A DNA stretch of 64,000 nt, taken from Mytilus californianus (taxonomy: Eukaryota; Mollusca; Bivalvia; Mytilida; Mytilidae). Under the pieces are notes generated by a model. The model made no database searches and had not been told where the DNA came from. It saw only the letters and a list, made by a program, of their open reading frames with translations. The translations under genes were made by a program, and so were the position numbers. Positions within the stretch are counted from its first letter, which is position 1. The number at the start of each line of letters is the position of its first letter. The stretch covers positions 91,579,285 to 91,643,284 of the forward strand of contig NW_026262734.1 of NCBI RefSeq assembly GCF_021869535.1, read 5' to 3'. This document shows positions 40,605 to 50,562 of this stretch, in pieces.

Positions 40605-40621
40605 TACTCAGTTTTTAGTTT
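40605..40621. repeat. Left target-site duplication of the SINE
   Basis: TACTCAGTTTTTAGTTT, repeated with one mismatch at 40,966-40,982 on the other side of the SINE. Confidence 0.9.
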
Positions 40622-40965
40622 AAACATATTTATTTATAGTGGATTGGGAAACAAGTTTTTACAACTTATATTAATCCCTTTCCTCTTTGCTGGTGCGAGT
40701 GCTGCCTTGTAGTGGCATTAGCCTGCTCTTTTTCGAAATCTACAAGGGTGTCCTTTACGTGCAAGAGATATGGCTCTCTCTTAACATGGGTCAGCCATTT
40801 ATCGTCCCCTCCCGACGGACTATCATCGTTTCTCAAGACCATACTTGCAAATAGTGTCAAGGAAGAGCCGAAAATTTAGTCCCTGAAATTTTCTCCCCGG
40901 AACGGGGATCGAACCAGGAACCATTGTGTTAGTAGTCCGATGCGCTAACCACTACACCACGGCTC
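40622..40965 (-). mobile_element. tRNA-derived SINE, near full length
   Basis: On the minus strand the element starts at 40,965 with GAGCCGTGGTGTAGTGGTTA. This contains a pol III box A (TGGTGTAGTGG) and, downstream, box B (GGTTCGATCC, complement of 40,905-40,914). The tRNA part has a GTGT/GCGC D stem and an anticodon-like CTACTAA loop, but its anticodon and T stems are mispaired. It is therefore a tRNA-derived head, not a functional tRNA gene. A central domain follows (complement of about 40,690-40,860, with GTCGGGAGGGGACGATAAAT and TGCACGTAAAGGACACCCTT) resembling the conserved domain of widespread metazoan/molluscan SINE superfamilies. The 3' end is AT-rich, ending near AAATAAATATGTTTA. 17-bp flanking duplications show retroposition. 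The 64-codon minus ORF at 40,666-40,860 is part of the SINE body. Confidence 0.92.
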
Positions 40966-40982
40966 TACTCAGTTTTTAATTT
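40966..40982. repeat. Right target-site duplication of the SINE
   Basis: TACTCAGTTTTTAATTT, one mismatch to 40,605-40,621. Confidence 0.9.
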
Positions 40983-40984
40983 CC

Positions 40985-41110
40985 TATGTTGTATTTTGTA
41001 TGTTGTTGGTTGTCTTTTAATTGTTTTCCCTTTTTGCCATGGCATTGTCAGATTGCAATCGATCTATGAGTTTAAATATTTCCTTTTGTATCGTCCTCCT
41101 TTCTTTTACC
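40985..41110 (+). repeat. Dispersed repeat fragment (GCCATGGCATTGTCAG family)
   Basis: Contains TTTTTGCCATGGCATTGTCA then CGATCTATGAGTTTAAATAT. Related copies occur at about 40,070 (+), 41,436 (-), 61,215 (+) and 63,845 (-). A T-rich lead and the word TCTATGAGTTTGAATGTCCC in the 61.2 kb copy define the family. Confidence 0.75.
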
Positions 41111-41435
41111 ACACTTACAAAACAAGTTGTTCCCATGTTCTGAACATTGATTTGAAAATTATTTTTTGTCCTTTTAACAAAAACAGTGCAAACTGAATAA
41201 ATATACAAGCTCTTATGTTTTTTTCACTGTATCAGATAAAACACTAATATTTAAATTGTGTTTAAGATAGTTGAAAATCGTAAATTGTAATATTTTGGAG
41301 TTCTAATATTTTGGTGGTATACACAAAAACGTTAGTGTTTAAATTTAAATGTGGCATAATTTTACACTATTAATCTATCACGTTGGTGAATCTTGCCGTA
41401 ATGGAATTCCATATTTGTTAAATCGAATTAAAAAG
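41111..41435. other. AT-rich spacer
   Basis: No exon, repeat match or ORF of interest seen. Confidence 0.5.
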
Positions 41436-41530
41436 AGGTGAAAGCTACTAAGGGAGATCCAAACTCAAAAGTCGAAAATAAATTGACAACGCCATGTGGC
41501 AAAACAGAAAAGACAAAAAGACAGACAACT
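41436..41530 (-). repeat. Dispersed repeat fragment, inverted relative to 40,985
   Basis: Reads GGGAGATCCAAACTCAAAAG..CGAAAATAAATTGACAACG on the + strand, the reverse complement of the family at 40,985 and 61,215. Confidence 0.72.
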
Positions 41531-41669
41531 GTATACAATTGTACAGCTCTAATTCAGTATGTAAATATTAATTGTCTTGACATTATGATAAAAAAAGAGG
41601 ATAATTTAATAGTACAGTCAAAGGATATCAGCTACAATGATTTGTTTATAGTGGAGCAGGATATTGTCA

Positions 41670-41880
41670 CCCTTCCAAGACAGGAATATGACAGTTGTTT
41701 TCCATTCACTTGATAAGTTTCAACTTTTAATTTTGCCATTTAATAAGGGACTTTCTGGTTTGAAGTTTTCTTAGAGTTCGGTATTTTCGTATTTCAATTC
41801 TTCCGGAGCACCTGAGACCAACACTAGTTTTGGTGGTGTGTGTGTTGCTTAGTCTTTCGTTTACTATGTAGCTTGAAACT
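41670..41880 (+). repeat. Fragment of the GGAATATGACAG repeat family
   Basis: GACAGGAATATGACAGTTGT followed by a TTTTGCCATTTAATAAGGGA stretch and AGAGTTCGGTATTTTCGT. The same order occurs at 44,625-44,735 (+) and in reverse at 62,635-62,750. The part after 41,800 (GGAGCACCTGAGACCAACAC) looks like another dispersed mussel repeat. The 91-codon ORF at 41,438-41,713 crosses two repeat fragments and is not a gene. Confidence 0.72.
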
Positions 41881-43581
41881 TTTCATCTCATTCATAGAAG
41901 GTTAATAATGTTAAGTTCATACACATTTTGTAATACCTTTAGTAGGACATTCTATGTAAAGACATTTCGACATGAGACGACATCATTATCAAAAAAGCGA
42001 GAAAGACATTTCATAGCTCGCCCTCTTGTTTGTCTACGTTAACTTATAACCTTTAATTGTCCCTTAAGTAGTGTTTATGTAAAAAGGAGAGGTTTTAGTA
42101 CAGAGAAGAAAAAGCTGCCTATAAATTGGTCATATTCGTATGTGCCTGTCCCAATTAGGGTAAATCCTAATTGGTTGTCTTTCTGCGTGTTTTATTAGTA
42201 TTTCTCCTTTTAATCTGTTGTGCAGATTGTGAGTTCAAAATACAGTTTTCAAATTGTTTTTGCTAAATTAAAGACGAAAAAGTATTGAGTAGTGACACAA
42301 AAATGTAACATTCGTTTATGTACCCTATGGAAAAATACATGTTGTAATGAAGTCGCTAGTAAATAGGTACAACATTGAGGCTCAAATGTGAGCACTTTTG
42401 CCCTTCCATGTTCATTTAAAAGTTAAAATCACAGAAGCAATATTGGTTCCATTTCAAGAAGCTAACCACCGTTATGCAAATGACATAGTACACAGCGATC
42501 ACTGAATATATTATGAGACTTATATACATGTTCAAACAATTAAAGATTTTTAATCATTGTTGACATGTGCTTGCCCATAACGTATTGTCTGGCATTTGTC
42601 TTTTATATAAATAGATAGATATTTGCTCAAATAATTTCAGATTCCATAAATGTGAGAAACCTCAAAGACGATCAGTGCATTTTTTTTCAAAATTGATTTC
42701 GTGTGGTACATCATTTCATGTCAGAGTATCTCATCAAAAGTTCCTCATTTATCGTTAGCAAATAACCACGCATAATTTTATCAGTCTATCCAAACACAAC
42801 TTGTTGACTTCAATCTAATATCTTGCAAACATTTACGAGTTTATGTGTCACGTCTTCCAATACCTCTTACTGTATGTTTGAGGGAACTTTTCATCAAAAA
42901 GCATTACGATGCCTGTAAATAAAAAATTATACGCCATACATAATCAGCGTTATTTATTTGATAGCAAATTTTCTTTAAAATACAAGTCTTAATGATGGGA
43001 TTAACGGTGCTCTCCATAAGTAAATATTGGTTAAGGTTTACATTTTTTAAAGAATTAGTTGCGACGTAAATTCAATATTTAATCTCGTGGTTTGTTATCA
43101 CTGTTTAGGGTCAGCGATGGAACTTTTTTTCGGCTAAATATCATGGAAGTGTATTTCCGTCCAGATTGCCACTAAAATAATTCACGTCTTTCTCTTGATT
43201 TCATAATATATAATCGGATTCTTACATGAAAACAATATTATGCTGTCGCCATAGAAAGATTATTCTAGTTGTATAGTTTACATATATATGGACATATGTT
43301 TGACACAGGTATAAGAATAGCAAAGATCCTAAAATGGTTAACTTGGGGACTGCACATGTGACATTAAGCTGTTGAGATTCATTGTCATTAAGATTTACAG
43401 GCAGCGTTCATTATGAAAGGTACATTTCGAAGCATTTTACATATTTAAACATTAGATTTTCTTATAAACGTACTGTGGTAGTTTCCAAAGCAACGTATAC
43501 ATATGTTCAGAAGGAACGTATTTCCTATTTGTATGGACTCCTTCATATTTGATTATTCTATTTTTTTAGCGTAAAATACCT
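41881..43581. other. Intergenic sequence downstream of the minus-strand Ig gene
   Basis: No supported coding exon. It lies 3' of the terminal exon of the minus-strand gene. The first clear minus-strand AATAAA I noticed is at 42,958-42,953, about 620 bp past the stop; it could end a long 3' UTR. Confidence 0.45.
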
Positions 43582-43661
43582 TTATATAGATTCTTCTTGT
43601 AATCTTTCTGTAGCTTCTTCTCCAACTTGCATGTGGTCATTATGATTGTTGTTTTGAAGTC
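43582..43661 (-). CDS. Minus-strand Ig/multi-TM gene, terminal exon (cytoplasmic tail and stop)
   Basis: Acceptor AATATATTCCAG lies just above 43,661. Entered in phase 1 (two bases complete a codon), it reads LQNNNHNDHMQVGEEATERL and five more residues, then TAA at 43,584-43,582. The peptide is polar and acidic, as expected of a short cytosolic tail after the membrane exon at 45,984-46,055. Splicing to that exon gives a Gly codon at the joint. The weak point is its size (25 codons); support comes from the matching phase and the acceptor. Confidence 0.6.
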
Positions 43662-44104
43662 CTGGAATATATTATTTAGAAATTGAAGATAATATTTTGA
43701 ACAATTATGTGATATGTAAATCTTTTTAAAAAATCTTGTTTTGCATATTTGTGAACGTTATTTCGACATTTAGTTATTTGCGGGTGTCTGGTATAGGTTT
43801 TAGTAAGGACTGTAGATAGTCTGTATAATTTTACACGTATAAGCATGATAAGTGTCCCCTTTAGAATGTCATATACGTGATGAGATATTTAAAAAAAAAT
43901 CTGTTCAGTTGTGCCGTTTATCTTTATTTCTAGTATTTGTTTCCTGAAATGACCCATGAAACTGTCTTTAATAAGTATCAAAGATATACATGCATGCTCA
44001 TATGCTCGCATTCAAGAGCTTGCAGCTGCTTTTCAGACTTTATGAAATGTCACCTGTGTATGATCAGAAAGTTGATGAACCAGGGTAATGTCAAAGAACG
44101 TTTC

Positions 44105-44740
44105 TAAAAAGTTCATCGGAAGATACCAAGACCTTGTTGATAAATATTTCGTATCAACTTCACAAATAATACATGATGGTCTTGAAGTAAAGATTCTAGT
44201 AACTGACATTGCTTATCATCTTGATGACGTGTTATAGTGTTTTTTATTAGTCTTTGCATATTGTTAACCTTTACAGTTTAGTCCATTGTTGGTAATATCC
44301 TTTCCGCGTGGCTCAGTATTTCTACATCCCGCCATTGCGTTATTGTGTTATGGCAAATTTGTGTATACTTGTCTTTCATGTTTGCTTATGGGCTTTGTCT
44401 TTAGAGTGTTCATATAGCATTGTGATTTGCTGTGTTGACATAGTTAATTGTTTTATATAGTGATCAAGATGTGGACTGCTGTAGCCCATTTTAAACTGTT
44501 TGTTTTGCTCACACATTTTTGTCAACATAATGGAATTCTATGCGACTACATACAAGTGAGATGTTCATCTAGCTATAAAACCAGATTTAACCCACCATTT
44601 TCTACATAGGAAATGCCTTACAAGTCAGGAATATGACAGCTGTGGTCCATTTGTTTGATGTGTTTGAGCTTTTGATATTACCATTTGACTATTCGTTTTG
44701 ACGTTTCATTTGAGTTCGGTTCTTTTATTCTTAATTTACT
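44105..44740 (+). repeat. Long dispersed repeat, + copy
   Basis: Matches the reverse complement of about 62,620-63,260 along its whole length: ACCAAGACCTTGTTGAT, AACGTGTTATAG/GACGTGTTATAG, TTTACAGTTTAGT, CTTGTCTTTCAT.TTTGCTTATG, TTTAACCCACCATTTTCTACAT, GGAATATGACAG. This looks like the 3' part of a mussel retroelement; I cannot name the class. It sits inside the last intron of the minus-strand gene. Confidence 0.8.
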
Positions 44741-45983
44741 TTTATATATATATTAGTACCTTTGTCTATCTTTCAATTTCAATCTCAAGGAGCATAAAAC
44801 CCACAAAAGAGCACATTTAGATAGCTAAATTAATTATTAGCATTAGCTTCACAGTTTTGTAAATTTCAGCATTCTGCAGCTACCTGAGTTCGTTCTTTCT
44901 ATTCTTAATATTCAAAGCGGACATTTTGAATAGTTTTCATTAAATTTAAATTAGATAAGATCATAAGTATTAAACCATATATATATTATAACATCATACG
45001 GTGGAAAAGTTACTTTCAAAATTCTAAATGATGTCTCAAGTTATATTATTTCCAATTTCATAATAATTTCTTTTTCTAACATTCAACGATCCAAGGCATC
45101 GACCATGTTGTTATTAAAACATTACCAGTATCCAATTTATTACATCAGACGGGCGTTTTGACAATTTATCAAAATGGCGATATATGCATTATTCAATTTT
45201 ATTCACCTAATGTTCTATAAAGTTGTATGCATGTGTGTTAAATTGAATCAATCTAGCTAGTACAAAAAATATTTTGGAACAAATGCAATTTGATAAAATT
45301 TGTCATAAATTTCACTCATTTTGTATAATCCAATTACAATTGTTTGGGTTTTATCAAATCTGTTTTTGTATGATGCAATTTGGGATTTCAAAACATGTCA
45401 TTTAGCATACAAGATGATTTGCTTATTTGTTTCATTCTGACAGGATTGATGCACATTTGTGAGGACGTGAAAGTATGCATATCATTATTGTTTAAAACGA
45501 AAGACACTGTGTTGATTTTTCCGATGATTATATCCCTTAGATCACATTAGAACACATGTTTGTGTTGTTGAACAATTTACGGAATATATTTATCCATGTA
45601 AAAACCATTGTAAAACTATAACATGTATAAAGAATTAAATTTTAAAAAATTATGTATATCATTTAAAGTATATTTCATAATCAAAAACAAGGATATTGCA
45701 CACTAAAATACGCTCATGGTTTTCCATGGAAAGACATTTCATTGTTCAATGATACTTTAAACTAGATCAATGACAAAACGTCTTAAGATTTCAAAGAAAC
45801 GTTAAGTCGAATAGAAACTGACAATGTCACACTAAAAACGAGAAACAAGGAAAAGAGAAGCAAGGCCACAAACCACTACAAAGAAACCTAAAACGAGGAA
45901 CACGAACTCCATCAAATCAAAGTGTCATCTTATAAGTGTTTGACAGGTAATTCCGGCTGTTGAAAAATTATCATTTATTTTAC
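44741..45983. other. Intron sequence, no further exon seen
   Basis: AT-rich. About 45,835-45,950 (AAACCTAAAACGAGGAACAC) resembles dispersed mussel repeat material. Nothing else recognised. Confidence 0.45.
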
Positions 45984-46055
45984 CTTTCTCTTCTGACCAT
46001 ACAAAATTAATAAGGAGACCACATATCACCCCAGCTAAACTGAACAATGTTGGTG
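45984..46055 (-). CDS. Minus-strand Ig/multi-TM gene, membrane exon A
   Basis: 72 bp, exactly 24 codons, entered and left in phase 1. Acceptor TTTTTGCATTTCAG is above 46,055; donor AAAG|GTAAAATAA is at 45,983. The peptide is PTLFSLAGVICGLLINFVW then SEEK: an 18-19 residue membrane segment with Gly/Cys and a flanking charged stretch. It joins in frame upstream to the exon at 50,473-50,562 (Ala codon at the joint) and downstream to the tail exon. Confidence 0.68.
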
Positions 46056-46114
46056 CTGAAATGCAAAAACAAATGATATAATTGGCAGATTAATAATTAG
46101 AATATGTTATAGAT

Positions 46115-46237
46115 AATGCATATTTTAAGATGTTTCTTGTCGTATAACATGCCGAGGGGTGTTAGGATTGATCAAATGAAAGATCTACCGTAGAGAGGTT
46201 TGTTATACGACAAAAAAAAACCTTTAAAATATGCATT
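46115..46237. mobile_element. 123-bp fold-back element (MITE-like)
   Basis: Long terminal inverted repeats: the left arm from AATGCATATTTTAA (46,115) through TTTCTTGTCGTATAACA to 46,149 pairs with the right arm TGTTATACGACAAAAA..TTTAAAATATGCATT (46,201-46,237). The middle is about 50 bp with AGGATTGATCAAATGAAAGA. A decayed relative sits at 62,250-62,350. No transposase, so non-autonomous. Confidence 0.85.
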
Positions 46238-47125
46238 GTCTGGCTTATATACCGCAAACAAATATTATTTTCTGCAAAGATTTGAATCCTATTTTACCGA
46301 CCAAAGTGGAATATTATTTTCTGAGGCGTTTACATGTAGGTTTTAATACGTTCTACGGCTCAGTTATAATGGGAAATAAAAAAAAACTTACTTATTTATC
46401 TAGATTTGAACTTTAGAAATCATTATCAAGGCACAATAAAATATTACAGTAACTGCATGAAGCAAGACACAAATGAATATTTTTACCGCCCGATAACGGT
46501 GTATGAAAAAATATAATAAAATTGAGAATGGAATAAGTCAATTTGTAAGTAATTCACTGTACCGACTTAGTATACGAAAGGGCCGGTGGGGGATACTTTC
46601 TATTTTTTCATGAAATTTTTTCGCGGAAAAGCAGATTATTTTTTAATCAATGTTTTACGAATTGAATTATTCAGAATAATTTTCCTTTTAATGGCAATAC
46701 ATTTTTTTTAAACTGAGAATCAGGATTACAGTTTCTACTCCCCCACCCCATTATAAAGTACGTGGCTGTTATTGCATAGGAAATATAAATATTTGGTCAT
46801 TTGATTTAATAAAAGGTATACATTAATGTAAAAAGTTAAGCACTGGCACGAAGAGAGCACGCAATTGTGATACATGTACAGGTAACAGGAAACACGAATA
46901 TTGATACATGTAGGTCAAAGTATGAATTCAAATACAGTGTGGATCAATAATATTTTTGAAAATCCTACACACGAATGTGTTAAATCTGGCTTGTTTTAAA
47001 AGTGTTATGAAAAGTTTTGCATTGCAAAATTCATCTCACATCATGTGCCTTTATTGTAGTGATAAGTTAACAAAACTTCACATTATTTGTTCCGAAATAC
47101 AAAACATGTGTCAAGGACAATTTAT
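46238..47125. other. Intron sequence, no exon seen
   Basis: The 61-codon ORF at 46,231-46,416 starts inside the fold-back element and shows no domain. Nothing else supported. Confidence 0.45.
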
Positions 47126-47345
47126 GGTACCGTGGATTCATGGTTATTCGTTGGATACGAAATTTCGTGGTTTTCGTGGGTACAAATAATGAAACACGAA
47201 TGTAAATATTCAACGAACTACAAAAGTTTTCTCAGGTTGTATGCAGACTTTGTCAAAACCACGAAATCACATATCCACGAAAAGGCAAGTTTTCTGCAAT
47301 CCACAAAAATTGGTATCCAGGTAAATAAATAAATCCACTGAATTT
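47126..47345. mobile_element. Decayed MITE-like inverted repeat (CCACGAA type)
   Basis: GGTACCGTGGATTCATGGTT near 47,126 faces CAGTGGATTTATTTATTTAC on the opposite strand near 47,340, with internal CGAAATTTCGTGGTTTTCGT opposed by CACGAAATCACATATCCACG. This CCACGAA/TTCGTGG pattern is common in bivalve fold-back elements. The overlapping 71-81 codon ORFs on both strands are by-products. Confidence 0.6.
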
Positions 47346-48415
47346 CAGTAAAAAAAACGAGGAAAAGGCTTGTTTCTGTCATAAACCTATCAAAGATGGA
47401 ACTATAAAAAGTAAATACCCCGATTGGCAACAATAGACGATAACTATCAAACTTATTGAATGATAAAGTATATTAAAGTTTGCATTTAATTCAGGGAAAA
47501 TAACGAATTTACAAAGATCATTATTTTTTGCCTAGAAGCATATTGTATTGAAACTTGGTATCGACCGGGTCGATTCTTTAAAAAAATGAACTATAGTTCT
47601 GAAAGAAAAATAACTCCGTACAGGTATATAAGGAATGAGAAACAACCAGTTAAATCATATATCAAAGGAATTCTAGTATTTTGGTATGGAAGATAACAAC
47701 TACTCAGTCTGTTACCTCATGAAATGAACTGTTTTCTTTTGATATAATATGTAATTTCTAAATAAAGGACAGTAACTAACCCATATTTATCGTTTGAATT
47801 GCTTCAGTTAAAGGTTATGTTTTTTTTTTTAATTTTTAACAGTGGTGATGTCTCGCTATGTATGTTAGTACAAGGTACAGGTCATACAGTTTAAATGCAG
47901 TTTAATGTTATAGATGTTCCAAATCAACAAAAATCACATGATAGGAATACTCAGTTTTAATTTTAATTATCTTTAGTTTTAACCAGGTTCGTTGTCCATT
48001 TGTTCGTTCGATAGTCTCTTCCCTATTATTCAGTTTACAGACACATATAGTTTTTTGCAAATTAAACGAATCAAGGCCATTTCTTACAGGAGGCGTCATT
48101 CAGGCGATGAAAAGTTATAACATATCTCATGCATCTTAATCAGCACATCTTACAATTTTAAATCATGATTCAGTTAACTTAAAAGAAAGATTGCACACAA
48201 ACTGTTTGCACCTTTCTTTTGATATTTTGAGGAATCTTCCTGCTTTTCCAAGACCTTGGAACTTGCTCATATTTCGGGAAAATGTACAAAACTCGATACA
48301 AATAAATGAAAAAAACTCGATACCAATTTGGTGTTATCATTTTATTCTGCGGTTTTACGAAGATCTTTAAAACTTCATAAAAAGATTAACTCCATTCTGA
48401 TATTCATATTTCCCT
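47346..48415. other. Intron sequence, no exon supported
   Basis: AT-rich, with a poly-T run near 47,820. The minus ORF at 47,908-48,099 has no convincing splice sites or domain. Confidence 0.45.
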
Positions 48416-48460
48416 TCATCAGGAATGTTCGAACCCAAATGTTTGAAAGCGAAGAAAATA
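48416..48460 (-). repeat. Inverted decayed piece of the 350-bp hammerhead repeat
   Basis: CTTCATCAGGAATGTTCGAA and CCCAAATGTTTGAAA on the + strand are the reverse complement of the TTTCAAATGTTTGGC..CGTTCCTGATGAAG stretch of the tandem copies 300 bp away. The helix II and GAAA part is lost. Confidence 0.6.
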
Positions 48461-48887
48461 TGTCACTTGACACTTTATTGAACCAAAAGCTTAAAACAAT
48501 CATGTTTTACATCAATATCAGTACCGAAACACTGTCTACCGAGCAGATGAAATACTCGTGTACTAGTAGATCTACAATTACACAATCGATCAAGTGTTAG
48601 AGAATGGAATTGTTCATTTAAAATTTGGTGCATCCTAAGCGTTTTTCTGGGTATACCTTCGCAAGGAATGATCAACACTGAAATTTGAAATCAAAAGTTG
48701 TTCATATTGCAAAAAATAGAACTGGAGTGGTTACACATGTTACAAGTAAGAAACTAAGGTTTCAACTACCTCAGGCAAAGTTGACTTTAGATGAATTTTG
48801 CTATTTATTTTAGGTATTTTTGTCATATACCTCTTCATCGGTTTCGGTACTTAAACATCTTCGGATTTCAAATGTTTGGCTTTGAGC

Positions 48888-48934
48888 GTTCCTGATGAAG
48901 GTAAATCCAGAAAAGCGCTTCGGACGCATAGAAT
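48888..48934 (+). ncRNA. Hammerhead ribozyme fold, copy 1
   Basis: Helix I: G88-T-T-C91 with G31-A-A-T34 (48,888-48,891 with 48,931-48,934). Core CTGATGA 48,892-48,898. Helix II GG/CC (48,900-48,901 with 48,907-48,908), loop TAAAT, closed by an A-A mismatch next to the core. GAAA at 48,910-48,913. Helix III GCG/CGC (48,915-48,917 with 48,925-48,927) with an inner A-T pair (48,913 with 48,929) and one A-A mismatch. The predicted cut is after A48,930. Helix I is the open stem (type I). Two mismatches suggest reduced activity. Confidence 0.78.
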
Positions 48935-49237
48935 TATTAAACGTGTTGTTTTCAATTTTTTACATCACTGGGTCAATACCTCTGCTGGTGGACTATCAGT
49001 TCCCGAGGGTATCATCAGCTCAGTAGTCAGTATTTAGGTACTGACATGATTTAACAAACTTTACTAAAATTGTCCGTTTATAAATTTTGAAATTAGTAAG
49101 AAACTAAGGTTTCAACTCCCTCAGGCAAAGTTGACTTTAGATGAATTTGGCTATTTATTTTAGGTTTTTTTGTCATATAGCTCTTCAACGGTTTCGGTAC
49201 TTATACATCTTCGGATTTCAAATGTTTGGCTTTGAGC

Positions 49238-49284
49238 GTTCCTGATGAAGGTAAATCCAGAAAAGCGCTTCGGACGCACAGAAT
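49238..49284 (+). ncRNA. Hammerhead ribozyme fold, copy 2, cleavage site altered
   Basis: Identical to copy 1 except that T at the 16.1 position is C (49,279), which breaks the conserved A15.1-U16.1 pair next to the cut. Probably inactive. Confidence 0.75.
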
Positions 49285-49587
49285 TATTAAACGTGTTGTT
49301 TTCAATTTTTTACATCACTGGGTCGATACCTCTGCTGGTGGATTATCAGTCCCCGAGGGTATCATCAGCTCAGTAGTCAGTATTTAGGTACTGACATGAT
49401 TTAACAAACTTTACTAAAATTGTCCGTTTATAAATTTTGAAATTAGTAAGAAACTAAGGTTTCAACTCCGTCAGGCAAAAATGACTTTAGATGAATTTGG
49501 CTATTTATTTTAGGTATTTTTGTCATATAGCTCTTCAACGGTTTCGGTACTTATACATCTTCGGATTTCAAATGTTTGGCTTTGAGC

Positions 49588-49634
49588 GTTCCTGATGAAG
49601 GTAAATCCAGAAAAGCGCTTCGGACGCATAGAAT
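49588..49634 (+). ncRNA. Hammerhead ribozyme fold, copy 3
   Basis: Same fold as copy 1, including the ATA cleavage triplet at 49,628-49,630 and helix I between 49,588-49,591 and 49,631-49,634. Confidence 0.78.
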
Positions 49635-49664
49635 TATTAAACGTGTTGTTTTCAATTTTTTACA

Positions 49665-50287
49665 ATAAACTGTTATTAAAAGACTGAAAAACATAAACAA
49701 ACTGAAATAAGGAGCCGTTATCTCGGGAGTTTGAAAGGGCTTACACATTCTGTGTAGCTTTCGGCAAACCGTTGTGTTGCCCGTTTTCGGTGTATTATTA
49801 AGGCTCTTTGGTTTAAAAGTTCCAGGAGAATGTTTACATTATGTGTAAAAATGTGTACATTTTCTATATTTCTGTGTATTTGTTTTGGCAAAAACCAAAG
49901 ATGAAATTCTGTGGTAGAAATACAGAGGATATTTTGTTTTAAAGAAACTCAGTGCCTTTTCCTGCTATGCAAAGGGCTTATATTATATATATATTATTTC
50001 TCTAATTCTTCGTCAATTTATCCCTTTCTGCACCCATTGTATAAAAAAAATTTAATCAACGTGTGGTTCGTTTGATCTCAGTTCTTCATTGGTTAAAATC
50101 CGATTATGACGTAGAATTTTCTTGCTTTCCTCTGAATTTCTTATTGTGACGGCATGAAAAAAGGCGACCATGCCTGATGACGTCACATAGAAAGAACACA
50201 TCTTTTTGCAGATCATTCAAAAAGAAGGAATAAGTTTGCCTGCATATTGTTTGAAAATCATTAGAGAAACAGATTCCACCACCAAAT
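49665..50287. other. Intron sequence, nothing recognised
   Basis: AT-rich with a short TA run near 49,983. No exon or repeat match seen. Confidence 0.45.
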
Positions 50288-50414
50288 CTCGTATAATACG
50301 ATATTTATCCACTCTCGACAGTTAAACTTTAAATATTTAAAACGCTCGGCGAGCCTCGCGTTTTAAATTTGAAATTTAACTGTCTCGAGTGGATAAATAT
50401 CGTATCACACTCGA
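50288..50414. mobile_element. 127-bp fold-back element
   Basis: The left arm CTCGTATAATACGATATTTA..CCACTCTCGACAGTTAAA pairs with the right arm TTTAACTGTCTCGAGTGG..ATAAATATCGTATCACACTC; the centre GCTCGGCGAGCC is itself palindromic. Almost the whole length can form one hairpin. No coding capacity; MITE-like. Confidence 0.88.
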
Positions 50415-50472
50415 TGCAGTTGTAGAATCTATATATATCTGTTGATATATTTATATGTTTCACAATAATTAC

Positions 50473-50562
50473 CTTTACATCTAGTCTTTTCCATGAATCC
50501 AACTATAAACGGCATGATAAAGAAATATGAACTAATCAGTATTACTACAACTCTCCTGCATA
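50473..50562 (-). CDS. Minus-strand Ig/multi-TM gene, membrane exon B
   Basis: 90 bp, 30 codons, phase 1 at both ends. Acceptor GGATTTCATTTCAG is above 50,562; donor TAAAG|GTAATTATT is at 50,472. The peptide starts CRR, continues VVVILISSYFFIMPFIVGF, and ends MEKTRCK: a clear membrane helix with basic residues on both sides. The two arginines before the helix suggest a cytosolic N side. It joins in frame to the exon at 50,992-51,060 (Val codon at the joint). Confidence 0.72.

Larger units (their letters stand above)
48745..49664 (+). mobile_element. 350-bp tandem repeat with hammerheads (retrozyme-like), 2.6 copies
   Basis: Units begin AGTAAGAAACTAAGGTTTCA at 48,745, 49,095 and 49,445, an exact 350-bp period. 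Copies are nearly identical. The last stops after GTTGTTTTCAATTTTTTACA at 49,664, where the inner copies continue CATCACTGGGTCGATACCTC. Each copy has a hammerhead fold (48,888-48,934; 49,238-49,284; 49,588-49,634). Known background: metazoan retrozymes, reported in mussels, are short non-autonomous retroelements of a few hundred bp in tandem copies separated by hammerheads. Size, tandem layout and ribozyme position fit. It lies in an intron of the minus-strand gene, in antisense orientation to it. Confidence 0.88.

Noticed and set aside
40893..40965. Functional tRNA gene
   Set aside because: Boxes A and B are present, but the anticodon and T stems are mispaired and the unit is the head of a TSD-flanked SINE.
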